Assembly: GCF_013155365.1 (NCBI RefSeq)
Contig: NZ_JABJRA010000011.1
Coordinates: 62,001 to 126,000, forward strand
DNA: 64,000 nucleotides
DNA from: Nocardioides sp. zg-DK7169
GTDB lineage: Bacteria; Actinomycetota; Actinomycetes; Propionibacteriales; Nocardioidaceae
Reading direction: 5' to 3'
This document shows, piece by piece, positions 16,640 to 25,983 of the stretch (position 1 is the stretch's first letter; each line of letters opens with the position of its first letter). The notes under the pieces were generated by a model. It was given only the letters and a program-made list of their open reading frames with translations. It was not told the DNA's origin and made no database searches. A program made the translations under genes and the position numbers.

Positions 16640-17662
16640 TCAGCCCTCCTCGAGGATGCGGGACACGTAGCGGGCGACGGCACGCACCGCCGACATCGTG
16701 CCGGGGTAGTCCATGCGGGTCGGCCCGACGATGCCGAGGGTGGCCACCGCGCCGTCGCGCGGGCCGTAGCCGGTCGCCACGACGCTCGTCGAGGAGAACT
16801 GCTCGTAGGGGCCCTCCGCGCCGATGCGGACGGTGAGGGCACCGCCGGAGGTCGCCTCGCCAAGGAGCTTGAGGAGGACGACGTGCTCCTCCAGGGCCTC
16901 CAGGAGCGGACGGACCGCGGAGTCGAAGGAGTCGCCGTAGCGCGCCAGGTTGGCCGCGCCGCCGACCGCGATCCGCTCCGCGGAGCGGTGGTCGACCATC
17001 GACTCGACCAGCACGTCGACGACGGCGGAGGTGTGCCGGGCGCCGGGAGCGGTGCCCTCGGGGACGATGTCGGCGAGCGCGGCGGCCGCCTTCGCGATCG
17101 CCTCACCGGTGGCGGCGCGGTTGACCAGCAGGCGCAGGTCGGCGAGCGCCTGGTCCTCGATGGCGGAGTCGAGCTCGACGATGCGCTGCTCGACGCGCCC
17201 GCTGCTGAGGATGAGCACCGCGAGCAGCCGGGTCGGCGTCAGCGAGACCAGCTCGATGTGGCGCACCGTGGAGCGCGTCAGCGTGGGGTACTGCACGACG
17301 GCGACCTGACGGGTCAGCTGGGAGAGCAGGCGCACGGAGCGCTGCACGACGTCGTCGAGGTCGACCGCCCCGTCGAGGAACGAGGAGATCGCGCGCCGCT
17401 CGGCGCTGCTCATCGGCCGCACCGTGGTGAGCCGGTCGACGAAGAGCCGGTAGCCCTTGTCGGTGGGGACCCGGCCGGCACTGGTGTGCGGCTGGGTGAT
17501 CAGGCCCTCGTCCTCGAGGGCCGCCATGTCGTTGCGCACCGTGGCGGGCGAGACGCCCAGCCCGTGCCGCTCGACCAGGGCCTTGGAGCCCACCGGCTCC
17601 TCTGTCGCGACGTAGTCCTCGACGATCGCGCGGAGCACGGCGAGCCTGCGGTCCTCCTGCAT
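16640..17662 (-). CDS. hrcA: Heat-inducible transcription repressor HrcA
   Basis: A 340-residue HrcA repressor. The N-terminal winged helix contains [35 protein letters not shown], shown here as a continuous region at residues about 21-55 with PVGSK and SPATVRNDM as key motifs. [10 protein letters not shown] follows, then the GAF-like and dimerisation regions. HrcA binds CIRCE operators and represses class I heat-shock genes. ATG 17662 is preceded by GGGAGG at a good distance; an earlier in-frame start would cut into the operator. A CIRCE-like site lies 53 bases upstream (17715-17741), so the hrcA-dnaJ-rsmE unit is autoregulated. Confidence 0.94.
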   Translation of the reverse strand: MQEDRRLAVLRAIVEDYVATEEPVGSKALVERHGLGVSPATVRNDMAALEDEGLITQPHTSAGRVPTDKGYRLFVDRLTTVRPMSSAERRAISSFLDGAVDLDDVVQRSVRLLSQLTRQVAVVQYPTLTRSTVRHIELVSLTPTRLLAVLILSSGRVEQRIVELDSAIEDQALADLRLLVNRAATGEAIAKAAAALADIVPEGTAPGARHTSAVVDVLVESMVDHRSAERIAVGGAANLARYGDSFDSAVRPLLEALEEHVVLLKLLGEATSGGALTVRIGAEGPYEQFSSTSVVATGYGPRDGAVATLGIVGPTRMDYPGTMSAVRAVARYVSRILEEG

Positions 17663-17714
17663 GTCTCGCCTCCCTGATCTGTCATCACTCGGGTCCGGTC
17701 GCGGGCGCCTCACG

Positions 17715-17741
17715 CTGGCACTCCACAACCCGGAGTGCCAA
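17715..17741 (-). promoter_or_regulatory. CIRCE operator of hrcA-dnaJ-rsmE
   Basis: CTGGCACTC, nine bases, GAGTGCCAA: an inverted repeat matching the CIRCE design (TTAGCACTC-N9-GAGTGCTAA), with eight of nine arm positions complementary. It sits just upstream of hrcA. A weak minus-strand -10 (TACGAT, 17746-17741) overlaps its upstream edge, which would put the operator over the promoter. Confidence 0.85.
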
Positions 17742-17796
17742 TCGTACTAGGCAGTTCGCTCACTCGGTGGAATCCACGCTCGCGTGCCTCGGCAAG

Positions 17797-17815
17797 CAAG
17801 GTTAGGCTGGCCTTA
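17797..17815 (+). promoter_or_regulatory. DtxR/IdeR-type iron box
   Basis: CAAGGTTAGGCTGGCCTTA matches 14 of 19 positions of the DtxR/IdeR consensus, including the GGTTAGGCT half, and ends 17 bases before the GTG of the DUF2470 gene. It should repress that gene when iron is replete. The match was scored by eye. Confidence 0.7.
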
Positions 17816-17832
17816 CTCACCCAGGAGGAGCC

Positions 17833-18558
17833 GTGACCGCAGACCCCACCACCCGTCCGCTGACCGATCCCGAGCACGACGCCGCCCGCGCCCGCAGCGT
17901 GCTCGCCTGCCCCGCGGCCGTGACCCTGGCGATCGAGGGCCGCTCCGGGTCCGTCGGCGACTCGACCGTCGCCGGCCTCGGCGTGGACGACCGCCACGGC
18001 ACGCCCACCTTCCACTGCCCCGCGGGCTCCGCGCTGGCCGGGGCCGCCGCCCGCGGCGCCCGGGCCACGATCACGGTGTCCAGCGGGCTGGGCGCCCCCG
18101 GCTCCGCCGAGCGGGCCACCCGGCTGCTGGTCTCGGGCCGCCTCGCGGTGCGCGCCAGCGGGAGCTGCGGCTGCTGCGCGGAGTCGCGCGAGACCGTCGT
18201 CCTGGCTCCCGAGGCCGTGCTGCTCGCCCACGCCGGCGGACCGGCCGTCGACGTGGCGCTCGCCTCGTTCCGCTCCCCCGACCACGAGCTCAACGCCGGC
18301 TACCTCCAGCGCGTGGCCCGCCACCTCGCCGAGGACCACCAGGCCGAGCTCCGGCGTACCGTCGCCGCCGCCACGGCCACCCCGCTCGAGGAGGTCCTCG
18401 GCGTCGGCCTCTCCGAGCTCACCCGCGAGGGCGTCGCCGTCGGCTGGGTCGACCGCCAGGGCGCGCACCTGTCCACCCTGCGCTTCCCCCGCCCCGCCCG
18501 CGGCAGCGCCGAGCTCCACGCGATGCTGCGCCACGAGCTCGACGCGGGCCCGTGCTGA
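17833..18558 (+). CDS. DUF2470-domain protein, iron-box controlled
   Basis: A 241-residue cytosolic protein. The C-terminal domain (about residues 155-235: HELNAGYLQRVARHLAEDH, then GVAVGWVDRQGAHLSTLRFP) fits DUF2470, which also forms the C-terminal part of haem-iron utilisation proteins such as HugZ. The N-terminal part is a split-barrel-like region, including the Cys-rich SGSCGCCAES. GTG 17833 is preceded by AGGAGG. The iron box directly upstream supports a role in iron or haem handling. Whether it binds or degrades haem is unknown. Confidence 0.75.
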   Translation: MTADPTTRPLTDPEHDAARARSVLACPAAVTLAIEGRSGSVGDSTVAGLGVDDRHGTPTFHCPAGSALAGAAARGARATITVSSGLGAPGSAERATRLLVSGRLAVRASGSCGCCAESRETVVLAPEAVLLAHAGGPAVDVALASFRSPDHELNAGYLQRVARHLAEDHQAELRRTVAAATATPLEEVLGVGLSELTREGVAVGWVDRQGAHLSTLRFPRPARGSAELHAMLRHELDAGPC

Positions 18559-18582
18559 GCGGGAGGACGTAGGCTCACCCGG

Positions 18583-19431
18583 GTGAGCTTCAGGGAGGTC
18601 GCCGACCGGGTCTGGGTCGCGCGCCAGGAGTGGTTCGACCTCAACGTGTGCCTCGTCGGCGGCGCCGACGGGTTGCTGGCGGTCGACACTCACGGCTCCG
18701 ACGCCGCCGCCCGGGCGGTGCTCGCCGACGTACGACGCCTCGGCCGCGGGCCGGTCGTCGCGGTGGTCAACACCCACGAGCACTTCGACCACACCTTCGG
18801 CAACGCCGCCTTCCGGTCCGCCTACGGCGAGGTCCCCATCCACGCCCACGAGGTCGCCGCGGCCGCCACGCCCGCGGCGGGGGCCCGCGCGAAGCAGGCC
18901 TACGCCGAGGACCCCTCCGACCCGCACCTCGAGGAGGTGCTGGCCACCGAGGTCGTGCCCGCCGACCACACCTTCTCCTCCGTACGCGTCCTCGACCTCG
19001 GCGACCGCGTCGTCGAGCTGGTCCACCCCGGTCGCGGCCACACCGCCGGCGACCTGGTGGTGCGGGTGCCCGACGCCGACGTCCTGCTCGCCGGGGACCT
19101 GGTCGAGGAGTCCGCGCCCCCCTCCTTCGGGCCCGACAGCCACCCGATGGAGTGGCCGCTTGCCCTGGAGATCGTCCTCTCGCTGACCACCTCCGACAGC
19201 GTGGTCGTGCCGGGGCACGGCGCCACCGTCGACCGCGCCTTCGTCGAGGAGCAGCGCGGGCTGCTCGCCGTCGTGGCGGAGACGATCCGCGACCTCGCCG
19301 GTCGCGGTGTGCCCCTCGAGCAGGCGCTGGCCGAGGGCGAGTGGCCCTGGCCGCGCGAGCACCTCGCCGACGCCGTACGACGCGGCTACGAGCACCTCCC
19401 GCGCGCGCAGCGCCGCTTGCCGCTGGTCTGA
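18583..19431 (+). CDS. Metallo-beta-lactamase-fold hydrolase
   Basis: A 282-residue MBL-fold protein. The metal motif is THEHFDH (HxHxDH) at about residues 64-70, followed by His in HPGRGHTAGDL, Asp in LLAGDLVEE and His in VPGHGATV. This is a complete set of ligands for a binuclear site. The substrate is not evident; the nearest types are cyclase-like or quinoprotein-relay-like MBL proteins. GTG 18583 begins 24 bases after the DUF2470 gene on the same strand, so it may share its iron-regulated transcript. Confidence 0.8.
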   Translation: MSFREVADRVWVARQEWFDLNVCLVGGADGLLAVDTHGSDAAARAVLADVRRLGRGPVVAVVNTHEHFDHTFGNAAFRSAYGEVPIHAHEVAAAATPAAGARAKQAYAEDPSDPHLEEVLATEVVPADHTFSSVRVLDLGDRVVELVHPGRGHTAGDLVVRVPDADVLLAGDLVEESAPPSFGPDSHPMEWPLALEIVLSLTTSDSVVVPGHGATVDRAFVEEQRGLLAVVAETIRDLAGRGVPLEQALAEGEWPWPREHLADAVRRGYEHLPRAQRRLPLV

Positions 19432-19447
19432 GCGGGTACTCCCGGAC

Positions 19448-19735
19448 ATGAGCGAGCACTCCGACGAGCCCGACGGTCCCGCCCCCGCCCGCGACGAGGC
19501 CTCCGGCGCCCCCTCGACCGGCATCTCCGACGAGGAGCTGCCCGAGGACCTGCGCCCGGCCGAGGACAACCCGCTGGCCGAGCCCCTCGAGCCCGGGGAG
19601 AGGGTGGAGGGCCTGCTCGAGGAGGGCAAGCGCGCCACCGAGAGCACCGGGGACGCCGGGGGTGACGAGGACGGCGCCGACCGGCCGGCCGCGGGGGTGT
19701 CGGAGCCCACGGGCGGCGAGAGCACCCCGGAGTAG
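19448..19735 (+). CDS. Small acidic disordered protein
   Basis: A 95-residue protein made almost entirely of Glu, Asp, Ser, Pro, Gly and Ala, with a possible short conserved core LPEDLRPAEDNPLAEPLEPGERVEG in the middle (about residues 34-58). No Cys, no hydrophobic segment. ATG 19448 lies 17 bases after the MBL gene. Probably intrinsically disordered; function unknown. Codon bias fits its neighbours, which supports it being a gene. Confidence 0.5.
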   Translation: MSEHSDEPDGPAPARDEASGAPSTGISDEELPEDLRPAEDNPLAEPLEPGERVEGLLEEGKRATESTGDAGGDEDGADRPAAGVSEPTGGESTPE

Positions 19736-19808
19736 CGCAGGTCACACCCGGGCGGGCGTGCGGCGCGTCTCGCCCGGACTGTCGGTGGGCCGACCTAGCG
19801 TGGTCCGG

Positions 19809-20654
19809 GTGACCGATCGTTACGGCTCCGACGTCCTCTCCGGCGACTGGCGTGCACCCAAGCGGGGGCGCGCCGTCGAGACCTCCGCCGACCCGGGCCT
19901 GGTCGTCGAGGAGGTCACCACCGACTGGGTGGGCGAGATCGTCGCGGTGGACCGCGACCTGCACACCGTGACCCTGGAGGACCGGCGCCACAAGCGGCGC
20001 ACCTTCCCCCTCGGCGCGGGCTTCCTGCTCGAGGGCAAGCCGGTGATCCTCACCGCGCCGGTGCGCCGCACCGCCCCCGCCAAGCCGACGCGCACCGCGT
20101 CCGGCTCGGTGGCCGTCCACGACGCCAAGGCCCGCGTGGCGCGCGCCAGCCGCATCTTCGTCGAGGGCCGCCACGACGCCGAGCTCGTGGAGAAGGTCTG
20201 GGGCGACGACCTGCGCATCGAGGGCGTGGTGGTCGAGTTCCTCGGCGGCGTCGACGACCTCGCCGACCACCTCCTGGACTTCAAGCCCGGCCCGCAGCGG
20301 CGGGTCGGGGTCCTGGTCGACCACCTGGTCCCCGGCTCCAAGGAGTCCCGCATCGCCCAGGGCATCGCCCGCTCCGCGGTCGGCAAGCACGTCCTGATCG
20401 TCGGCCACCCGTTCATCGACGTGTGGCAGGCGGTCAAGCCCGACCGGCTCGGGCTGGCCGAGTGGCCGACGATCCCGCGCTCGATCGAGTGGAAGAAGGG
20501 CGTGTGCCAGCACCTCGGCTGGCCGCACCGCAACCAGGCCGACATCGCGCGCGCCTGGCAGCACATCCTGGGCAAGGTCTCGTCCTACAACGACCTCGAG
20601 CCCGCCCTGCTGGGCCGGGTCGAGGAGCTCATCGACTTCGTGACCGCCGAGTGA
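19809..20654 (+). CDS. DUF3097-family protein
   Basis: A 281-residue cytosolic protein matching the actinobacterial DUF3097 family, often encoded next to hemW as here. Recognisable blocks are DRYGSDVLSGDWRAPKRGR at the N-terminus, the RIFVEGRHDAELVEKVWGDDLR region, VGVLVDHLVPGSKESRIA, and VGHPFIDVWQAVKP. The acidic EGRHDAELVEKV and LVDHL pattern recalls a Toprim-like nucleotidyl fold, but I cannot confirm this. GTG 19809 is chosen because conservation begins there; upstream sequence overlaps the small acidic gene. Confidence 0.75.
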   Translation: MTDRYGSDVLSGDWRAPKRGRAVETSADPGLVVEEVTTDWVGEIVAVDRDLHTVTLEDRRHKRRTFPLGAGFLLEGKPVILTAPVRRTAPAKPTRTASGSVAVHDAKARVARASRIFVEGRHDAELVEKVWGDDLRIEGVVVEFLGGVDDLADHLLDFKPGPQRRVGVLVDHLVPGSKESRIAQGIARSAVGKHVLIVGHPFIDVWQAVKPDRLGLAEWPTIPRSIEWKKGVCQHLGWPHRNQADIARAWQHILGKVSSYNDLEPALLGRVEELIDFVTAE

Positions 20655-20670
20655 GCTCCCCGAGCCGGGT

Positions 20671-21069
20671 TCAGCTGCGCAGCATGTAGCCGTTGCCGTC
20701 CTTGCTGTCGGTGGCCAGGATGACGATGCCGTCGATGAAGGGCCAGATCGCCCCGACGCCGCAGGTCAGGATGGTGACCACCAGCTGGGCGATGCCCACG
20801 CCGGTGTGCCCGGCGTAGAGCCGGCCGATGCCGAGCGGCAGCAGCAGCTGGAGCAGGCCGGCGACGAGCTTGGACTTGTCCGAGTAGGGGATGCCGGTCG
20901 TCGGGTGCACGCCGTACGGCGCGCCCGGCGCGGCGTACGGCGTGAAGCCGTAGCCCGGCTGCTGGCCGTAGGGCTGCTGGCCGTACGGGTCCTGGCCGTA
21001 CGGCGGCTGCTGGCCGTACGGCTGCTGGCCGCCGTCCTCGGGCTGGGGGTACTCGGGTCCCTGGGTCAT
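20671..21069 (-). CDS. TM2-domain protein with PYGQQ repeats
   Basis: A 132-residue membrane protein. Residues 1-60 are low complexity with repeated PYGQQ/PYGQD units ending in a Tyr/Pro/Gly stretch. The TM2 domain (about residues 64-125) has two hydrophobic helices, KLVAGLLQLLLPLGIGRLYAG and VVTILTCGVGAIWPFIDG, linked by a short loop, then DSKDGNGY. TM2 proteins of actinobacteria have no settled role. Transcribed alone, convergent with the DUF3097 gene. Confidence 0.8.
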   Translation of the reverse strand: MTQGPEYPQPEDGGQQPYGQQPPYGQDPYGQQPYGQQPGYGFTPYAAPGAPYGVHPTTGIPYSDKSKLVAGLLQLLLPLGIGRLYAGHTGVGIAQLVVTILTCGVGAIWPFIDGIVILATDSKDGNGYMLRS

Positions 21070-21163
21070 GGCGAGCAGCCTAGGGCCGCGACGGGCGCGA
21101 GGACGCCACGACGGCCCGAGATCAGGGGAACCTCAGGGACCCCGGCACCGTGGTCCAGGGGGT

Positions 21164-22402
21164 TCAGGGCAGCAGGTCGCGGACCACCGCGTCGGCCAGC
21201 AGCCGGCCCCGACGGGTCAGCACCAGCCGGTCGGTGCCGGTCTCGAGCAGGCCGCGGGCCTGGAGGTCCGGGACGGCCGCCCGACCGGCGTCCTCGAGCA
21301 CCTGCGGGTCGAGGCCCTCGCGCAGGCGCAGCTCGAGCAGCACCCGCTCCACGCGCCGGTCCTCGGGGGCGAGCACCTCGCGCGCCTGGGCGGGGCTGCG
21401 GTCCGCGGCCAGCCGGTCGGCGTACGCCGCGGGGTGCTTGACGTTCCACCAGCGCACCCCGCCGACGTGGGAGTGCGCGCCCGGCCCGACGCCCCACCAG
21501 TCCGCACCGGTCCAGTAGAGCTCGTTGTGCCGGCAACGCGCGGCGTCGTCCCCCGGCACCCCGCGCGCCCAGTTCGACACCTCGTACCAGCCGAGCCCGG
21601 CGGCGGTGAGCCGCTCGTCGGCCAGGACGTACTTGTCGGCCAGGTCGTCCTCCTCGGGCATCGCCAGCTCGCCGCGGCGCACCCGCCGGGCGAGCGCGGT
21701 GCCGTCCTCCACGATGAGGGAGTACGCCGAGACGTGGTCGGGCCCGCAGGCCAGGGCGGCGTCCAAGGAGGTCTCCCAGTCGGCGAGCGACTCCCCCGGC
21801 GTGCCGTAGATGAGGTCGAGGCTGACCTGCTCGAAGCCGGCGGCACGGGCCCACTCGACCGCGGCGGGCACCCGGCGCGGGTCGTGGGTGCGGTCCAGGA
21901 CCGCGAGGACCTCCGGGACGGCCGACTGCATGCCGAAGGAGATCCGGGTGAAGCCGGCGGCGCGCAGCTCGTCGAGGTCGCGCAGCGTGACCGAGTCGGG
22001 GTTGGCCTCGGTGGTGACCTCGGCGCCGAGGACCAGGCCGAACTCCTCGTCGATGGCGCCCAGGATGCTGCCCAGGTCCGCGGGGCTCAGCAGGGTCGGG
22101 GTGCCCCCGCCGAGGAAGACCGTCTGCACCGGCACCGTGCGCTCGCCGAGCACGCCGCGGGCGCGGCGTACCTCCGCGACGGCCGCCTGGGCGTACGTCG
22201 CCCGGGACGCGCCGGGGGCGGTCCCGGCCGGGCCCAGCTCGGCGGCGGTGTAGGTGTTGAAGTCGCAGTAGCCGCAGCGCACCGTGCAGAACGGGACGTG
22301 CACGTAGAAGCCGAACGGACGCTCCCCCACGCCGGCGAGCGCGGACTCCGGGAGGGAACCGTCCAGGGGGACGGGGTCCCCGTCGGGGAGCGCGGAAGGC
22401 AT
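21164..22402 (-). CDS. hemW: Heme chaperone / radical SAM protein HemW
   Basis: A 412-residue radical SAM protein. The [4Fe-4S] motif is CTVRCGYC (Cys39, Cys43, Cys46), followed by FLGGGTPTLL. The HemW-specific C-terminal region has RHNELYWTGADWWGVGPGAHS, seen as HNxxYW and GxGxGAHS. HemW binds haem and passes it to respiratory enzymes; it was long annotated as a coproporphyrinogen dehydrogenase. It often precedes hrcA-dnaJ in actinobacteria; here the distance is about 3.5 kb and includes genes on the other strand. Confidence 0.9.
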   Translation of the reverse strand: MPSALPDGDPVPLDGSLPESALAGVGERPFGFYVHVPFCTVRCGYCDFNTYTAAELGPAGTAPGASRATYAQAAVAEVRRARGVLGERTVPVQTVFLGGGTPTLLSPADLGSILGAIDEEFGLVLGAEVTTEANPDSVTLRDLDELRAAGFTRISFGMQSAVPEVLAVLDRTHDPRRVPAAVEWARAAGFEQVSLDLIYGTPGESLADWETSLDAALACGPDHVSAYSLIVEDGTALARRVRRGELAMPEEDDLADKYVLADERLTAAGLGWYEVSNWARGVPGDDAARCRHNELYWTGADWWGVGPGAHSHVGGVRWWNVKHPAAYADRLAADRSPAQAREVLAPEDRRVERVLLELRLREGLDPQVLEDAGRAAVPDLQARGLLETGTDRLVLTRRGRLLADAVVRDLLP

Positions 22403-22503
22403 GCCCCGATTGTCCCACCGTCGGCTCGGACGGGCACGTTGAGGACGCTCGGTCGAGCTGGGCCCTCCTCACGACCGCCCCACTCGACCGTCGTGCCCGC
22501 GGC

Positions 22504-25500
22504 TCATTGGAAGTCGCGGGAGCGGTGGCGGGCGCGCAGGGCGGCGCCGGCCTGGGGGTAGAGCTCCTCCAGCGGGCTGAGCCGGTCCGCGACGAGGTTG
22601 GTGACCCCGTCGGAGCGCTCGAGCATGCCCCGGATCACCATGCCCGCGGCCGACATCGCGGTCCTGCGGTGGCGTCGCCACAGCCCCGTGCTGCAGATGA
22701 CGTTGAGCATGCCGGTCTCGTCCTCGAGGTTGAGGAAGGTCGTGCCGCCCGCGGTTCCCGGGCGCTGGCGGTGGACGACGAGCCCGGCGACGGTGACCCG
22801 GCGTCCCGCCTCGGCGGTGCGCAGGTCGGCCACCGAGAGCAGGCCGGAGCGGCGCAGGTGCTCGCGCAGGTGGGTGAACGGGTGCCCCTCGGGGGTGATC
22901 CCGGTGGCCCACAGGTCGGCCACCGTGGTCTCGACCGCGTCCATCTCGGGCAGCATCGGCGCTGGCGCTGCGACGCGCAGCCCCTCGAGCTGGTCGGGCG
23001 ACTCGGTCCACCCGGCGTTCCACAGCGCCTGGCGCCGGTTCAGCCCGCTGTCGTCGAAGACCCCGGCCGTGGCCAGCGCCTCGAGCTGGCGGGTGTCGAG
23101 CCGCGCCCGGCGCGAGAGGTCGGCCTGGTCGGTGAAGGGCCGCTCGGCGCGCGCCGCCACGATCCGCTCGGCGACGTCCACGCCGATCCCGCGCACGGAG
23201 TCCAGCCCCAGCCGCACGGCGTACGCCGTGTCGCGGCGGTGCGCGGGGGTCGGGTCGGGGGTCCCCGGGACCCACTCGGTGCGGCCCTGGTCGCGCAGGC
23301 AGGCGTCCGGCCCGACCGGCCCGGGCACGGCGCCGGGGCGCAGCTCGAGGTCGGCGCGCGCCGCGGAGCGCACCAGGTCCGGGCGCAGCACCTCCACCCC
23401 GTGGCGACGGGCGTCGCCGGTCAGCGACTGCGGGGAGTAGAAGCCCATCGGCTGGGCCCGCAGCAGCGCCGCCAGGAACGCTGCCGGGTAGTGCAGCTTG
23501 AACCACGAGCTGGCGTAGACGAGCTTGGCGAAGGACAGCGCGTGGCTCTCGGCGAAGCCGAAGTTGGCGAAGGAGAGGATCTTGACGTAGATCGCCTCGG
23601 CGTCCTCGCCGGTGATCCCCTTGGCCGCCATCCCGGCGAACAGCTTGTCCTTGATCGACTCGATCCGCTCCACCCCGCGCTTGGAGCCCATCGCGCGGCG
23701 CAGCAGGTCGGCCTCGTCGGGGGTGCAGTCGCCGAGGGTGCGGGCCATGTCCATCAGCTGCTCCTGGAACAGCGGCACCCCCTTGGTGCGCTCCAGCACC
23801 GGCACCAGCGAGGCGTGCGGGTAGTCGACCGGCTCGCGGCCGGTGGCGCGGCGGATGTAGGGGTGCACCGCGCCGCCCTGGATCGGGCCCGGCCGGATCA
23901 GCGCGATCTCGATCGCCAGGTCGTAGAACTCCCGGGGCCGCAGCCGCGGGAGGGTGCCGATCTGCGCGCGGCTCTCCACCTGGAACACGCCGACGGAGTC
24001 GCCGCGGCAGAGCATGTCGTAGACCGCCGGCTCCTCCTTGGGCACCGTCGCCAGCTCCCAGCGCTCCCCCAGGTGGTCGCCGACGATGCGCATCATGTGG
24101 TCCAGGGCGCTGAGCATCCCGAGCCCGAGCAGGTCGAACTTGACCAGGCCCATGTATTCGCAGGAGTCCTTGTCCCACTGCAGCACGGTGCGCCGGTCCA
24201 TCCGGGCGCGCTCGATCGGACACACCTCACCGATCGGGCGCTCGGTGAGCACCATCCCGCCGGAGTGGATGCCGAGGTGGCGCGGCGCGCCCAGCAGCTG
24301 CTCGGCGAGGGAGACGACCGCCGCGGGGATCTCGTGCTCGCCGCGCCCGTCCGCGTCCCGCTCGCCGTCCCCGTCGCGCGGCGGCACCTCGATGCGGCTC
24401 CAGCTGGTGATCTGCTTGGACCAGGCGTCCTGCTGGCCCGGCGAGTGCCCGAGCGCCTTGGCGGCGTCGCGCACCGCCATCTTGGGCCGGTAGCCGATGA
24501 CGTTGGCGACCTGCGCGGCGTTGCGGCGCCCGTAGCTGTCGTAGACCCACTGGATCACCTCCTCGCGCCGGTCGGAGTCGAAGTCGACGTCGATGTCGGG
24601 CTCCTCGTCGCGGTGCTCGGAGATGAAGCGCTCGAACGGCAGGCGGTAGTAGACCGGGTCGATGGCGGTGATCCCGAGCGCGAAGCAGACCGCGGAGGCC
24701 GCCGCCGAGCCCCGGCCCTGGCACAGGATCCCCTGGGAGCGGGCGAACTCGACGATGTCGTGGACGATGACGAAGTAGCCGGCGAAGTCCTTGCGCTCGA
24801 TCACCTCCAGCTCGTGGTCGACCTTGAGCCGGGCGTCGTGCTCCAGCGGGGTCCCGGCGTAGCGCTCGGCGAAGCCGCGCTCGGTGAGCGCGCGCAGCCA
24901 GCTGATCGGGGTGTGGCCCGCGGGGATGTTGCGCTTGGGCAGGCGCGGGCTGGCCTTCTGCAGGTCGAAGGCGAGCTCGTCGGCGAGCTGCACCGAGCGC
25001 TGCACGACCCCGGGGTGGCGCGCGTAGCGGCGCGCCATCTCCTCCCCCGAGCGCAGGCACGCGCCACCCGAGGGCGGCAGCCAGCCGGCGAGCTCGGCGA
25101 GGCTGCGCCGGGCCCGGATGGCGGCCATCGCCCCGGCCAGCCGGTGCCCCTCGGGGCGGGCGTGGTGGACGTTGTTGGTGGCCACGCACGGCAGCCCCCG
25201 GTCCCGGGCGATGGCCGCCAGCAGGTCGTCGTGGGCGCTGTCGAGCGGCAGCCCGTGGTCGCTCAGCTCGACCACGACGTGCTCGCGACCGAAGAGGTCG
25301 ACGAGGCGGTCCAGCGCGGCGGCCGCCGCGCGCGGGTCGGGGGTGGGCCCCGCGAGCGCCTGGCGGACGGCGCCCTTGCGGCAGCCGGTCAGCACCAGCC
25401 AATGGCCCCGTCCGCGCTCGGCGAGCTCCTCGAGGTCGTAGTCGGGCCGCCCCTTCTCGTCGCCGCGCAGCTGGGCCTCGGTGATCGCGGAGGCCAGCCG

Positions 25501-25956
25501 GTGGTAGCCCTCCACCCCGCGGGCGAGCACCAGCAGGTGGGTGCCCTCCGGGTCGGCCACACCCAGCTGGGGCCGGGTCAGCCCGAGGGACAGCTCGGCG
25601 CCGTGGACGGTGCGCAGGTCCCGGCCGTCGCCGCGCGCGTGCAGCTGGGCGGCCTCGGCGAACAGCGGCGCGCCGTAGAACCCGTCGTGGTCGGTGATCG
25701 CCAGACCGTGCAGACCCAGGCGCAGCGCCTCGCGCACCAGCTGGTCCGGGGTGCTGGCGCCGTCGAGGAAGCTGTAGCTGCTGTGGCAGTGCAGCTCGGC
25801 GTACGGCGTGGCGACGACGTCGGGGCGCGGCACGTCGCCGGTGCTCGCGCGCTGGCGGCGCCGCGACACCGGTGCGTCGTCCTGCCCGGCGCGGACCCGC
25901 CCGGAGAGCCGGCGCTCGAGCTCGCCCCACGGCATCTGCGGGTTGTTCCAGCCCAT
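22504..25956 (-). CDS. dnaE2: Error-prone DNA polymerase DnaE2
   Basis: A 1150-residue C-family polymerase. The PHP domain begins with YAELHCHSSYSFLDGAS (residues 52-68). The polymerase core has PDIDVDFDSDRREEV with the catalytic Asp pair, plus GRGSAAASAVCF and LGLLSALDHM-type blocks. An OB-fold and a C-terminal region close the protein. The shorter length and lack of the replicative tail identify DnaE2 rather than DnaE1. It performs damage-induced, mutagenic translesion synthesis with ImuA' and ImuB. ATG 25956 begins 27 bases after the imuB stop, and the whole cassette lies behind a LexA box at 28237-28252. Confidence 0.93.
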   Translation of the reverse strand: MGWNNPQMPWGELERRLSGRVRAGQDDAPVSRRRQRASTGDVPRPDVVATPYAELHCHSSYSFLDGASTPDQLVREALRLGLHGLAITDHDGFYGAPLFAEAAQLHARGDGRDLRTVHGAELSLGLTRPQLGVADPEGTHLLVLARGVEGYHRLASAITEAQLRGDEKGRPDYDLEELAERGRGHWLVLTGCRKGAVRQALAGPTPDPRAAAAALDRLVDLFGREHVVVELSDHGLPLDSAHDDLLAAIARDRGLPCVATNNVHHARPEGHRLAGAMAAIRARRSLAELAGWLPPSGGACLRSGEEMARRYARHPGVVQRSVQLADELAFDLQKASPRLPKRNIPAGHTPISWLRALTERGFAERYAGTPLEHDARLKVDHELEVIERKDFAGYFVIVHDIVEFARSQGILCQGRGSAAASAVCFALGITAIDPVYYRLPFERFISEHRDEEPDIDVDFDSDRREEVIQWVYDSYGRRNAAQVANVIGYRPKMAVRDAAKALGHSPGQQDAWSKQITSWSRIEVPPRDGDGERDADGRGEHEIPAAVVSLAEQLLGAPRHLGIHSGGMVLTERPIGEVCPIERARMDRRTVLQWDKDSCEYMGLVKFDLLGLGMLSALDHMMRIVGDHLGERWELATVPKEEPAVYDMLCRGDSVGVFQVESRAQIGTLPRLRPREFYDLAIEIALIRPGPIQGGAVHPYIRRATGREPVDYPHASLVPVLERTKGVPLFQEQLMDMARTLGDCTPDEADLLRRAMGSKRGVERIESIKDKLFAGMAAKGITGEDAEAIYVKILSFANFGFAESHALSFAKLVYASSWFKLHYPAAFLAALLRAQPMGFYSPQSLTGDARRHGVEVLRPDLVRSAARADLELRPGAVPGPVGPDACLRDQGRTEWVPGTPDPTPAHRRDTAYAVRLGLDSVRGIGVDVAERIVAARAERPFTDQADLSRRARLDTRQLEALATAGVFDDSGLNRRQALWNAGWTESPDQLEGLRVAAPAPMLPEMDAVETTVADLWATGITPEGHPFTHLREHLRRSGLLSVADLRTAEAGRRVTVAGLVVHRQRPGTAGGTTFLNLEDETGMLNVICSTGLWRRHRRTAMSAAGMVIRGMLERSDGVTNLVADRLSPLEELYPQAGAALRARHRSRDFQ

Positions 25957-25983
25957 CAGATCCGGCCCATCAGATTCGGCCCA

